Assembly: GCF_010211745.1 (NCBI RefSeq)
Contig: NZ_PDWQ01000007.1
Location: forward strand, 25,823-89,822
Length of the DNA stretch: 64,000 nucleotides
Direction of reading: 5' to 3'
From: Pseudoxanthomonas kalamensis DSM 18571
Lineage (GTDB): Bacteria; Pseudomonadota; Gammaproteobacteria; Xanthomonadales; Xanthomonadaceae
Position numbers and translations under genes: made by a program. A model generated the notes under the pieces. That model was not told the DNA's origin. It searched no databases and saw nothing but the letters and a program-made list of their open reading frames with translations. Below are positions 1-7,965 of the stretch, in pieces (positions within the stretch are counted from its first letter, which is position 1; the number at the start of each line of letters is the position of its first letter).

Positions 1-1
1 C

Positions 2-628
2 ATCGGCCACGCCGAAACCACCGGCGACATCGTCCGCATCGGCCGCTGGGTACTGCGCGAAGCTTGCCGGCAGGCGCGCCAGTGGCGCGAGCAGGGGCTG
101 GGCATCGTCCGCATCGCGGTCAACGTGTCGTACAAGCAGTTCGCCGGGGACACCCTGGCCGCCTACGTCGGCGGCCTGTTGCAGGAATTCGACCTGCCCG
201 GATCGGCACTGGAACTGGAGTTCACCGAGCGTGTGCTGATCGAGGACGCGCCGGTGACGATGAAGACCTTCGCCGAACTGCGCGCGCTCGGCGTGATCCT
301 GACCATCGACGATTTCGGCGAAGGCTACAGCGCGCTGAACTATCTGCGTCGGCTGCCGATCCACGGCCTGAAGATCAGCCAGCTGTTCACCGAAGGCGTG
401 CCCGGCAACCGCTCCGACGTGGCGGTCTGCCAGGCGGTCTCGGCCATCGCCCGCAGCCTGGGGCTGGGGCTGGTCGCCGAAGGCGTGGAATCGGATGCGC
501 AACGGCAGTTCCTGCTGCAGCTCGGGGTCCCGATCGGCCAGGGCTTCCTGTTCGCGCCTGGCCTGCCGGCTGACGAATTTGCCCGCCGCTTGGCCGGCAT
601 GCCGGTGGGCCGCGCCGCCTACGGCTGA
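2..628 (+). CDS. EAL-domain cyclic-di-GMP phosphodiesterase, C-terminal part (5' end outside window)
   Basis: The reading frame is open from the first bases of the window to a TGA at 626-628, so this is the 3' part of a longer gene. The product carries EAL-domain blocks: 'IAVNVSYKQF', 'LELEFTERVLIED', 'LTIDDFGEGYSALNYLRRLPIHGLKI' in shortened form, 'LVAEGVES' and 'GQGFLF'. The E of the TER motif, the DDFG pair and the E of AEGVE are present; they bind metal and substrate in active EAL enzymes, which hydrolyse c-di-GMP to pGpG in the cytoplasm. The first EAL-signature motif itself lies upstream and cannot be checked, so activity is inferred. Sensory or GGDEF domains may precede it. A GTG at 125 is internal, because the conserved domain continues upstream of it. 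Confidence 0.9.
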   Translation: MGHAETTGDIVRIGRWVLREACRQARQWREQGLGIVRIAVNVSYKQFAGDTLAAYVGGLLQEFDLPGSALELEFTERVLIEDAPVTMKTFAELRALGVILTIDDFGEGYSALNYLRRLPIHGLKISQLFTEGVPGNRSDVAVCQAVSAIARSLGLGLVAEGVESDAQRQFLLQLGVPIGQGFLFAPGLPADEFARRLAGMPVGRAAYG

Positions 629-692
629 TGCCGCAGCGTGCCTGCGGGGCCCATCGGCTAGAATGCCGCCCTTCTCCACCGGCACCCACACC

Positions 693-1463
693 ATGCAGAT
701 TTCCGCTACCCGCGCCATCGTCACCGGCGGCGTTTCCGGCCTCGGCCTGGCCGTCGCGCAACGCATCGTCACCGACGGCGGCAAGGTCGCGCTGTTCGAC
801 GTCAACGACGACAAGGGCGAGGCCGCGGTGGCCGCGCTCGGCGCCGGCAACGCCCGCTACTTCCACACCGACGTCACCAGCGAGGACGGGGTCGCCACCA
901 ATGTCGTGGCCGCCAAGGAATTCCTCGGCGGCCTGAACGCGGCGGTCAACTGCGCCGGCATCCTCGGCGCCGGGCGCGTACTCGGTCGCGAAGCGCCGAT
1001 GCCGCTGGCGCAGTTCCAGGGCACGGTGATGGTCAACCTGGTCGGCAGCTTCAACGTCGCCAAGGCTGCCGCCGCGCTGATGCAGCACAACCCGCCCGGC
1101 GACGACGGCGAGCGCGGCGTGATCGTCAATACCGCCAGCGTGGCCGCCTACGAAGGCCAGATCGGCCAGGCCGCGTATTCGGCCTCGAAAGGCGGCGTGG
1201 TCGGCATGACCCTGCCGATGGCGCGCGAACTGGCCCGCTTCGGCATCCGCGTCAACACCGTCGCCCCCGGCATCTTCTGGACGCCGATGGTCGACGGCAT
1301 GCCGGACGAGGTGCAGACCTCGCTGTCGGCCTCGATCCCCTTCCCTTCGCGCCTCGGCCGCCCCGAGGAATTCGCCGAACTCGTCGCCCATATCCTCGGC
1401 AACCGCTACCTCAACGGCGAAACCATCCGCCTCGACGGCGCGGTGCGGCTGGCGCCGAAATGA
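693..1463 (+). CDS. Short-chain dehydrogenase/reductase, type-II 3-hydroxyacyl-CoA dehydrogenase-like
   Basis: This 256-residue protein has the classical SDR pattern. The NAD-binding motif TGGVSGLG is near residue 10, an NCAG variant of NNAG is near residue 88, the catalytic Ser sits in 'NTASVAAYEG', and YSASK supplies Tyr and Lys near residue 160. The length and the 'SVAAYEGQIGQAAYSASK' and 'VAPGIFWTPM' blocks resemble the HSD10 group, which oxidises 3-hydroxyacyl-CoA or 3-hydroxy-2-methylbutyryl-CoA with NAD. The start was set at the ATG at 693 because it places the Rossmann motif at the normal distance; the frame stays open upstream, but that stretch overlaps the EAL gene. A TAGAAT hexamer at 659-664 could be its -10 box. 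No beta-oxidation genes adjoin it, so the substrate is uncertain. Confidence 0.88.
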   Translation: MQISATRAIVTGGVSGLGLAVAQRIVTDGGKVALFDVNDDKGEAAVAALGAGNARYFHTDVTSEDGVATNVVAAKEFLGGLNAAVNCAGILGAGRVLGREAPMPLAQFQGTVMVNLVGSFNVAKAAAALMQHNPPGDDGERGVIVNTASVAAYEGQIGQAAYSASKGGVVGMTLPMARELARFGIRVNTVAPGIFWTPMVDGMPDEVQTSLSASIPFPSRLGRPEEFAELVAHILGNRYLNGETIRLDGAVRLAPK

Positions 1464-1485
1464 TCACATCCTGCCGAGTCATCCC

Positions 1486-1809
1486 ATGAGCATCATCGCC
1501 CGCTTCACCTACCGGATCCGGCCCGGCGGCATGCCTGCCTTCCGCGCCAAACTGCAAGCATCCGCCGATGCCAGATTCGTCTCGGCCTCGATGCCGCAGG
1601 CCATCCGCTTCTATCAGCCGGCCCTGCCCGGCGCGGATGCCGACCTCGTGATTCTGGACATCGAGTACCCGTCGCTGGCCGCCTTCGGCGAGCGTACCGA
1701 TTACGAGCAGGCACACCCGGAATGGATGGCCATCTGGGGGCCGCAACCCGATGCCCCGGAACAGCTGCTTGGCGTCACCCTCGTCAAGCCATTCGATCCC
1801 TTCGCATAA
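1486..1809 (+). CDS. Small conserved hypothetical protein, possibly a ferredoxin-like alpha-beta barrel
   Basis: This is a 107-residue soluble protein without signal peptide or membrane segment. It starts 22 bp after the dehydrogenase stop and ends 29 bp before the EF-P-like gene, in the same direction, so co-transcription is likely. The opening '[23 protein letters not shown]' and the later '[18 protein letters not shown]' are arranged like a beta-strand, helix, strand, helix unit of dimeric alpha-beta barrel proteins of the antibiotic-monooxygenase or NIPSNAP type. That resemblance is only structural intuition. I do not recognise the family, and no catalytic residues can be named. Confidence 0.7.
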   Translation: MSIIARFTYRIRPGGMPAFRAKLQASADARFVSASMPQAIRFYQPALPGADADLVILDIEYPSLAAFGERTDYEQAHPEWMAIWGPQPDAPEQLLGVTLVKPFDPFA

Positions 1810-1838
1810 CCGACAGACCGACACACCACGGAAATCCC

Positions 1839-2405
1839 ATGAAGGCATCCGACATCAAGAAAGGCAACGTCGTCGAATACGGCGGCGGCGTGTACCAGAT
1901 CCGCGACATCGATCGCAGCTCGCCGCAGGGGCGCGGCGGCAACGTGCGCTTCCGCTTCGTCATGTACAGCGTGCCGGGCGGCAACAAGCTGGATGCCAGT
2001 TTCGACGCCGACGACAACCTGAGCGAAGTCGAGCTGCTGCGCCGGCAGGCCAGCTTCTCGTACATGGACGGAAGCGCCTTCGTGTTCCTGGACGACGAGG
2101 ACTACACCCCGTACATGCTCGACGCCGAGGTGGTGGGCGATGACGCCGGCTACATCACCGAGGGCTTGGGCGGCTGCTACGTGCAGGTCATCGACGATGC
2201 GCCGGTGGCGCTGCAACTGCCGCAGCACGTCGTGCTGGAAGTGGTGGAAACCCCGCCGGAGCTGAAGGGCGGCACCGCGACCAAGCGGCCGAAGCCGGCC
2301 AGACTGAGTACCGGCATCGAGATCATGGTGCCGGAATACATCGCCAGCGGCGAACGCATCCTGGTCAACACCACCACCGGCGAGTTCGGCGGCCGCGCCG
2401 ACTGA
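1839..2405 (+). CDS. efpL: Elongation factor P-like protein EfpL (YeiP)
   Basis: The 188-residue product has the three beta-barrel EF-P fold: a KOW-like N-terminal domain, a middle domain with '[21 protein letters not shown]', and a C-terminal OB domain with 'GASA-type' linker replaced by '[17 protein letters not shown]' and the YeiP-type ending GRAD. EfpL paralogues bind stalled ribosomes and relieve arrest at prolines and some other motifs. The tip of the first-domain loop reads 'SSPQGRGG' with Arg32, instead of the modified Lys of EF-P. That Arg and the longer loop are what separate EfpL from EF-P. The ATG at 1839 gives the normal family length; the frame also runs upstream into the preceding gene. 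No modification enzyme genes are nearby, consistent with an unmodified Arg tip. Confidence 0.93.
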   Translation: MKASDIKKGNVVEYGGGVYQIRDIDRSSPQGRGGNVRFRFVMYSVPGGNKLDASFDADDNLSEVELLRRQASFSYMDGSAFVFLDDEDYTPYMLDAEVVGDDAGYITEGLGGCYVQVIDDAPVALQLPQHVVLEVVETPPELKGGTATKRPKPARLSTGIEIMVPEYIASGERILVNTTTGEFGGRAD

Positions 2406-2412
2406 TCGCGGG

Positions 2413-4251
2413 CTACGGCGGCGACCCGCTGCCGCTTTCCTCCGCCGCCAGTTCGCGCAGCCGCACCGACAGCGCGGCCAGGTTGGCGTCGATAGCGTCC
2501 AATGCCCGCTGCCGTACCGGCGACAACGCCGCATGTGCCTGCCGCAGCAATTCTTCACGCAAAACGTCGGCCTGCCCACGCCGCGCACCGGCCTGGGTCA
2601 TGGCGCGCGCGATCTCGTCCGCCTGCGGCAGGCCATAACCTTCGGCGATCAGGCCAGCCGGACGCGATAGCGCGGCCTCCTCGGCCAGCAAGGCCTGCAA
2701 CGCCTCCGCTGCCGGCCCGGCATCGCCGTCGCGATCCAGCAACCGGCGTTTCAGTTCGTCGCGAGCCAGCGCCTGTTGCCGTCGCAGGGCCGCCTGTTCC
2801 AGCACCAGCAGGGCGGCGCTGCCGCGCAAGCCGGCCTGTGTCAGCCACGGCGCACGCTGCTCCGGCAACAGGTCGAGCCAGTCCACGGCGCGCGATTGCG
2901 GCAGCGCCAGTTCGCCGCGCGCCGCGTCGAGCATGTCCTGGTAGTAACTGTCGGCCGCTTCGAACCGATAGCCCTGCCGGCGCGCCCGTTCTTCGTCGCC
3001 CAGGACCGAATCGTCGGCGATCCCCTCGCGTTGCAGGCGGCGCAGCAATCCGTTCGGGGTGATGCTGCGCAAAGGCGCGGCAGCCAGTCGTGGGACGCCA
3101 TCGTGCAACAGGCGCCAGGTTTCCACCGCGCAGTTGTTGGATACGAAGTAGTAGCGGCCGTCGTAGCTCCAGTGCACGCGGGCCGCGCGTTCGAGCAAGG
3201 CGGCAATCTCCTCGCGCGACAATCGTAGCGGCAGCGAGTGCAGGCCGCGAAGCTGCACCTGGGTGTATTCCTCGACGACCTGCGACAGCGGCAGCATGAA
3301 CAGCCGCGAGGGATAGTCCCCGGTCAGTCCGCGCCAGCTGGAAATCTGCACGTCGTCGACGAAGGCGCGGAACGACAGTACCCGGTGATACTCCAGATCC
3401 AGCCGACACTCCGGCCCCGGCACGCGCCCCGGCGCGCAGATCACCAGACGCAGCATGCTGTGCCCCCAGCGGCTCAGCGGCTGCGCATTGCCTTCGGCCA
3501 GCAGGTATTCAACTGCGTACACCCGCGCCGGATCCAGCGACAGCAGCGGCGCATCGGTCGCCGCAGTCGGCGATTCGACGAAGGCCAGCGTGCTGGTACA
3601 TTCCGGATGCGCCGGCTGCACGGCGAAATGCGCGGCGAAATACCGGTACAGCGCCGGTCGCCGGCAGGCGTAGTCCGGGTCCAGCAGAAAATGTTCCAGA
3701 TTGACTGCGACGAATTCGTCCGGCGACTCCAGCTCGTAGCGGTCCGGGCCGCGGTCGCGGAAATCATTGCGGCCGCCGCGACCGCCGAAACGGAACGGGC
3801 TGGCCGGCCAGCCGGCGAGGTCGAGCAGGCGTGAATCGGCCTGCAACCGACCTTTCGGCGTGCGCAGGTAGAAATGCGCCAACTCGTGGATCAACGCCGC
3901 CTGCACCGCGCGGGTCGGCGCGGCGGCGACATCGTCGGCCGAAGCATCCGAAGCAATGAAATCGTCCAGCAGCTGCCGGCGCAGCTGCACGCCCTGCCGT
4001 GCGCGCCCATGCACGCCTTCGGGCAGGTCGTCTCGCCAGCGCAGCGACAACGGCCCCAGCGCCTGCGTCCAGCGCGACGGCAGACGCGCAAGCGTGGCTT
4101 GCAGCAGTTCGCGGCTGGCGGTCGCGTGCGCGGCGTCCAGCTCCGATTCGTCCACCTGCAGCCGCAAGCCGTCCGCCGGCGCGGCCACGGCCAGACCCGA
4201 ACACAGCAACAGCCACGGCAACCACAGGCAGGGGCGCAGCCCCCGCCGCAT
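2413..4251 (-). CDS. Secreted or periplasmic DUF4105 (Lnb N-terminal-like) protein
   Basis: This 612-residue protein begins with a signal peptide (basic start, hydrophobic run, AVAAP cleavage region near residue 24). Residues about 30-230 form an N-terminal module containing 'ALIHELAHFYL', a perfect HExxH pattern as in zinc metallopeptidases. Residues about 235-400 match DUF4105, with 'YLLAEGNAQPLSRWGHSMLR' and 'YYFVSNNCAVETWRLL'; the conserved His and Cys there suggest a papain-like or NlpC-like catalytic dyad. The C-terminal 200 residues are helical and rich in Ala, Leu and Arg. Function is unknown. Its start codon shares one base with the stop codon of the upstream DUF2388 gene (TGATG), so the two are probably translationally coupled. 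Confidence 0.85.
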   Translation of the reverse strand: MRRGLRPCLWLPWLLLCSGLAVAAPADGLRLQVDESELDAAHATASRELLQATLARLPSRWTQALGPLSLRWRDDLPEGVHGRARQGVQLRRQLLDDFIASDASADDVAAAPTRAVQAALIHELAHFYLRTPKGRLQADSRLLDLAGWPASPFRFGGRGGRNDFRDRGPDRYELESPDEFVAVNLEHFLLDPDYACRRPALYRYFAAHFAVQPAHPECTSTLAFVESPTAATDAPLLSLDPARVYAVEYLLAEGNAQPLSRWGHSMLRLVICAPGRVPGPECRLDLEYHRVLSFRAFVDDVQISSWRGLTGDYPSRLFMLPLSQVVEEYTQVQLRGLHSLPLRLSREEIAALLERAARVHWSYDGRYYFVSNNCAVETWRLLHDGVPRLAAAPLRSITPNGLLRRLQREGIADDSVLGDEERARRQGYRFEAADSYYQDMLDAARGELALPQSRAVDWLDLLPEQRAPWLTQAGLRGSAALLVLEQAALRRQQALARDELKRRLLDRDGDAGPAAEALQALLAEEAALSRPAGLIAEGYGLPQADEIARAMTQAGARRGQADVLREELLRQAHAALSPVRQRALDAIDANLAALSVRLRELAAEESGSGSPP

Positions 4252-4562
4252 CAGCGCGCCAGGATCGCCTTCGCCAGCGCCAGATCGCTGGCCTGACGCG
4301 AAACGGCATCGTTCTCGCGCAGCAGGTGCAGCGCCGCCTCCAGCCGCACGCCGCGGATGCGGCCGTCGCTGGCGACGAACAGCGCCGCGTCGTCGCGGGC
4401 CGCCAGCACGATCTTGTCATCTCCGGAACTGCTGCCGGACGAGGCCGAGGTGCCGTTGGAACTGGCGCCGGCCGAACTACCCGCCGTGGTACCGGCAAAA
4501 CTGCCCGCCAGCACCGGCGTGCAGGCAGCGGCAAGAAGAACAGTCGTCAGCAGTCGGCGCAT
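4251..4562 (-). CDS. Small secreted DUF2388 family protein
   Basis: The 103-residue product starts with a signal peptide ending near 'TPVLAG'. A Ser/Gly/Thr-rich linker follows, then the DUF2388 core 'IVLAARDDAALFVASDGRIRGVRLEAAL' and a C-terminal helix ending 'QASDLALAKAILA'. DUF2388 proteins are small periplasmic or secreted proteins of unknown role, best known from pseudomonads. The start was placed at the ATG at 4562, because the open frame upstream adds only a basic stretch before the obvious signal peptide. The TGATG junction with the downstream DUF4105 gene indicates a two-gene operon. Confidence 0.85.
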   Translation of the reverse strand: MRRLLTTVLLAAACTPVLAGSFAGTTAGSSAGASSNGTSASSGSSSGDDKIVLAARDDAALFVASDGRIRGVRLEAALHLLRENDAVSRQASDLALAKAILAR

Positions 4563-4635
4563 GGTGTTCGCTCCGGGGAATCGTCGGCGACAAGCATACG
4601 GGCTGGACGCCGGCACGCCCAGCCTTGCGCCGGAT

Positions 4636-6024
4636 TCAGGTGTCCAGCAGCTTGCCCGGATTCAGGATCCCATTCGGGTCGAAGACCCGCTTCAGGCCGC
4701 GCATCAGCGCAATTTCGGCCGCGCTGCGGGTGCTTTCCAGATACGGTTTCTTGACCAGTCCGATGCCGTGCTCGGCGGAAATGCTGCCGGCGTGCCGCTG
4801 CAGCACCCCGGCCAGCAGCTTGGTGACCTGCTCGCACTGGCCGACGAACACGTCCTGCGCCATCGACTCGGGCTTGAGCACGTTGATGTGCAGGTTGCCG
4901 TCGCCGATGTGGCCGAACCAGACCACCTCGAATTCCGGATAGGCCTGGCCCAGCAGCGCCTGCGCCTCGGCCAGGAACGCCGGCATCGCGGAAATCCGCA
5001 CCGAGACATCGTTCTTGTACGGCACGTAGCAAGCGATGCTTTCGGTGATGCCTTCGCGCAGCCGCCACAACTGCGCGGCCTGCGCATCGCTCTGGCTGAT
5101 CGCGCCGTCGACGATCCAGCCCTGCTCCATGCCGTATTCGAACGCGGCCATCGCCGCCGCCTCGCGCGCCTCGTCGCCGATGGCGAACTCGGTGACCACG
5201 TAGTACGGATAGGCGGCGTCGAACGGATTCTGGGCGCCGTGCGCCAGCACGTGGCGCAGCGCCACGTCGGTGAAGAATTCGAAGGCCTCCAGCTGCAGCC
5301 GTTCGCGGAAGGCGGCGAATACCCGCATCAGCACCTCGAACGACGGCAGTGCCAGCAGCATCACGTTGGTCGGCGGCGGCGGATCGGTCAGCTTCAGCGT
5401 GGCCTCGACCACGATCCCGAGCGTGCCTTCCGAACCGATCATCAACTGGCGCAGGTCGTAGCCGCTGGAATTCTTGATCAGGGCGCGATTGAGCTCCAGC
5501 AACTCGCCGCTGCCGCTGACCACCTTCAACCCGGCAATCCACTCGCGGGTGTTGCCGTAGTGGATCACGCGGATGCCGCCGGCATTGGTGGCGATGGTGC
5601 CGCCGATGGAACACGAGCCGCGCGAGGCGAAATCGACCGGATAAGCCAGCCCATGGTCGCGGGCAGCGTTCTGCGCCGCCTCCAGCGGGATCCCGGCCTG
5701 CACGGTCAGCGCGCGGTCCACCGGATCGAAGTCCAGCACCTTGTTCATCCGCTCCAGGCTCAGCACCAGTTCGCCGCTGGCGGCCACCGCACCACCGGAC
5801 AATCCCGTGCGGCCGCCGGACGGTACCAGCGCCACGCCCTGCGCATTGGCCCAGCGCACGATGGCCTGCACCTGCTCCACCGTGTCCGGCAGGGCCACCG
5901 CCAGCGGCGCCGGCGTCCAGCGCCGGGTCCAGTCTCGGCCGTAGTGCTCCAGGTCGGCGGGATCGGTCTTCAGGCGCAGCGCGGGCGCGGCCTGCTTCAA
6001 TGCGTCCAGGCGCGGGTCGGTCAT
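4636..6024 (-). CDS. FAD-linked D-2-hydroxyglutarate dehydrogenase (GlcD/D-LDH family)
   Basis: This 462-residue flavoprotein belongs to the VAO/GlcD family. The FAD-binding PCMH domain (about 40-220) contains 'VPSGGRTGLSGGAV', 'GGTIATNAGGIRV' and 'IGSEGTLGIV'. The C-terminal FAD-oxidase domain contains 'WFGHIGDGNLHINV', with the metal-binding His residues, and ends with 'EHGIGLVKKPYL' and 'DPNGILNPGKLL'. It oxidises a D-2-hydroxy acid and passes electrons to an electron-transfer flavoprotein or quinone. It is divergent from serA; in pseudomonads the same pairing involves D-2-hydroxyglutarate dehydrogenase, which removes the D-2-hydroxyglutarate that SerA produces. The substrate is inferred from this context. 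The ATG at 6024 is chosen; 25 further upstream codons are open but not conserved. Confidence 0.9.
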   Translation of the reverse strand: MTDPRLDALKQAAPALRLKTDPADLEHYGRDWTRRWTPAPLAVALPDTVEQVQAIVRWANAQGVALVPSGGRTGLSGGAVAASGELVLSLERMNKVLDFDPVDRALTVQAGIPLEAAQNAARDHGLAYPVDFASRGSCSIGGTIATNAGGIRVIHYGNTREWIAGLKVVSGSGELLELNRALIKNSSGYDLRQLMIGSEGTLGIVVEATLKLTDPPPPTNVMLLALPSFEVLMRVFAAFRERLQLEAFEFFTDVALRHVLAHGAQNPFDAAYPYYVVTEFAIGDEAREAAAMAAFEYGMEQGWIVDGAISQSDAQAAQLWRLREGITESIACYVPYKNDVSVRISAMPAFLAEAQALLGQAYPEFEVVWFGHIGDGNLHINVLKPESMAQDVFVGQCEQVTKLLAGVLQRHAGSISAEHGIGLVKKPYLESTRSAAEIALMRGLKRVFDPNGILNPGKLLDT

Positions 6025-6223
6025 CGGTACGGACAAGCGGGGCGAAAGGGGACTGCCAGCGTGCCAGCGCGCCGTGCCGGCGTCCAGCCATCGCGCCACG
6101 ATCCGGCGATGACGGTTTCAGCGGCAACGAACGCATCGGCGGAATACCGCGTTCCGCCGCAGCATCGATGCAGCGGTTCTGGCATAGTGGCGACCCTTTC
6201 CGCGCCGTCAGCGCAGATCGCAC
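6025..6223. promoter_or_regulatory. Divergent promoter region between D-2-hydroxyglutarate dehydrogenase and serA
   Basis: This 199-bp gap separates two divergently transcribed genes and should hold both promoters. No strong consensus hexamers stand out. A CATAGT at about 6184 preceded by TTCTGG is a weak candidate for serA. No terminator, riboswitch-like fold or Ser-rich leader frame is evident. Confidence 0.5.
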
Positions 6224-7462
6224 ATGTCGAAGAAAACCTCGTTTCCCAAGGGCGACCTGCGCGTCCTGCTGCTGGAAGGCATCAGCCAGACCGCCGTCGA
6301 TACCTTCCGCGCCGCCGGCTACACCCAGATCGAATACCACAGGAAGTCGCTGCCCGAGGACGAGCTGAAGGCGCGCATCGCCGAGGCGCACATCGTCGGC
6401 ATCCGTTCGCGCACCCACCTGAGCGCCGATGTGCTGGCCGAGGCGCGCCGGCTGTTCGCCGTGGGCTGCTTCTGCATCGGCACCAACCAGGTCGATCTGG
6501 AAACGGCCGAACTGGCCGGTGTCCCGGTCTTCAACGCGCCCTACTCCAACACCCGCAGCGTGGCCGAGCTGGTCATCGCCCAGGCCATCATGCTGCTGCG
6601 CGGGGTGCCGCAGAAGAACGCCGAATGCCATCGCGGCGGCTGGTCCAAATCCGCCGAGGGCAGCCACGAGGCCCGCGGCAAGACCCTGGGCATCATCGGC
6701 TACGGCCACATCGGCACCCAGGTCGGCGTACTGGCCGAGGCGATCGGCATGCAGGTGGTCTTCCACGATATCGAGACCAAGCTGTCGCTGGGCAACGCGC
6801 GGCCGTCGGAAAGCCTGCGCGAACTGCTCGGACGCAGCGACGTGGTATCGCTGCACGTACCGGAAACCGCGGCGACCCGGAACATGTTCGGCGCGGACGA
6901 AATCGCCGCGATGAAGGCCGGAGCGCACCTGATCAACGCCTCGCGCGGCACCGTGGTCGACATCGACGCGCTGGCCTCGGCGATCCGCGACGGCCGCCTC
7001 GGCGGCGCGGCGGTGGACGTGTTCCCGGTCGAGCCCAAAGGCAACGGCGACGAATTCGAATCGCCGTTGCGTGGGCTGGACAACGTCATCCTGACCCCGC
7101 ACGTCGGCGGCAGCACGCTGGAGGCGCAGGACAACATCGGCATCGAGGTGGCGTCCAAGCTGGTCCGCTACAGCGACAACGGCAGCACCCTGTCGGCGGT
7201 CAACTTCCCCGAGGTCACCCTGCCCGGCCACGAAGGCAGCCGCCGCATCCTGCATATTCACCGCAACGTGCCGGGCGTGCTGTCGCAGATCAACGACGTG
7301 TTCCGCGGGCGCGAGGTCAACATCGACGGCCAGTTCCTGCGCACCGATCCGCAGGTCGGCTACGTGGTCATCGACATCACCGCCAGCGAGGAACAGACCA
7401 CCGACCTGCGCGAGGCGCTGACCGCGATCCCCGGCACCCTGCGCACCCGCGTGCTGTACTGA
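6224..7462 (+). CDS. serA: D-3-phosphoglycerate dehydrogenase SerA
   Basis: The 412-residue product matches the length and architecture of E. coli SerA. It has a catalytic domain, an NAD-binding Rossmann domain with 'GIIGYGHIGTQVG', the catalytic block 'VSLHVPETAATRNMFGADE', 'LINASRGTVVD' and 'LTPHVGGST', and a C-terminal ACT domain (about 335-412, 'VPGVLSQINDVF') that binds serine for feedback inhibition. It oxidises 3-phosphoglycerate to 3-phosphohydroxypyruvate, the first step of serine synthesis. SerA enzymes of this type can regenerate NAD by reducing 2-oxoglutarate to D-2-hydroxyglutarate, which fits the divergent flavin dehydrogenase neighbour. It converges on the GFA-family gene with only 7 bp between stop codons. 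Confidence 0.96.
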   Translation: MSKKTSFPKGDLRVLLLEGISQTAVDTFRAAGYTQIEYHRKSLPEDELKARIAEAHIVGIRSRTHLSADVLAEARRLFAVGCFCIGTNQVDLETAELAGVPVFNAPYSNTRSVAELVIAQAIMLLRGVPQKNAECHRGGWSKSAEGSHEARGKTLGIIGYGHIGTQVGVLAEAIGMQVVFHDIETKLSLGNARPSESLRELLGRSDVVSLHVPETAATRNMFGADEIAAMKAGAHLINASRGTVVDIDALASAIRDGRLGGAAVDVFPVEPKGNGDEFESPLRGLDNVILTPHVGGSTLEAQDNIGIEVASKLVRYSDNGSTLSAVNFPEVTLPGHEGSRRILHIHRNVPGVLSQINDVFRGREVNIDGQFLRTDPQVGYVVIDITASEEQTTDLREALTAIPGTLRTRVLY

Positions 7463-7469
7463 GCCGCGC

Positions 7470-7949
7470 TCAGCCGCGTGGCGGCGGCCAGTCCGCGGTG
7501 TCGTGGTCGGGGTGCTGGAAGGACACGATGCGGGCCAGAAACTCCGCCGCCGCTTCGTCTTCCTCGGTGCGTCGCTGCGGCAGTGCGGACAGTCCGTCCA
7601 CGTAGGGCAGCTTGCCCTCCACCCCGTACTGCACCCACGGCGCCAGCGCGGATGGGTCGTCGAACGCACCGGCCGCGATGGCCAGGCCGTCTGGCGCCTC
7701 GTAGGTCAGCGGCGTGCCGCAGTCGGCGCAGAAGCCGCGATTGACCAGGTTCGACGAAGCAAAACGCCGGGGCTCGCCGCGGGTCCAGGCGAACTCGGCG
7801 CCGCGCACCGACACCAAGGGCGCGAAATAGCCGCCGAACGCCTTCTGGCACATCCGGCAATGGCAGATCGAGGCATCGTCCAGTTCGCCGACGACCCGGA
7901 ACCGGACCGCGCCGCACTGGCAACCACCGCTATGGACTGGCTTAGGCAT
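7470..7949 (-). CDS. GFA-family (glutathione-dependent formaldehyde-activating) zinc protein
   Basis: The 159-residue protein has the zinc-ligand pattern of the GFA/CENP-V fold: 'GGCQCGAVRF' near residue 8, 'CHCRMCQKAFGG' near residue 28 and 'FCADCGTPL' near residue 75. These supply the seven Cys that bind two zinc ions. The family was named for glutathione-dependent formaldehyde-activating enzyme, but most members, including single-domain ones like this, have no proven activity. The ATG at 7949 is used because it lies just before the first Cys motif. It lies 16 bp downstream of rnr on the same strand and may be co-transcribed with it. Confidence 0.88.
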   Translation of the reverse strand: MPKPVHSGGCQCGAVRFRVVGELDDASICHCRMCQKAFGGYFAPLVSVRGAEFAWTRGEPRRFASSNLVNRGFCADCGTPLTYEAPDGLAIAAGAFDDPSALAPWVQYGVEGKLPYVDGLSALPQRRTEEDEAAAEFLARIVSFQHPDHDTADWPPPRG

Positions 7950-7965
7950 GGATGCTCCGGCGCGC

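Noticed and set aside
631..650. Hairpin CCGCAG/CTGCGG after the EAL gene as a terminator
   Set aside because: The stem is only 6 bp and no T-run follows.
4357..7669. Very long open frames (over 1000 codons) on both strands across the D2HGDH/serA region
   Set aside because: They are antisense or out-of-frame shadows typical of high-GC DNA. Their translations are rich in Arg, Gly and His without domains, while the opposite frames encode recognised proteins.
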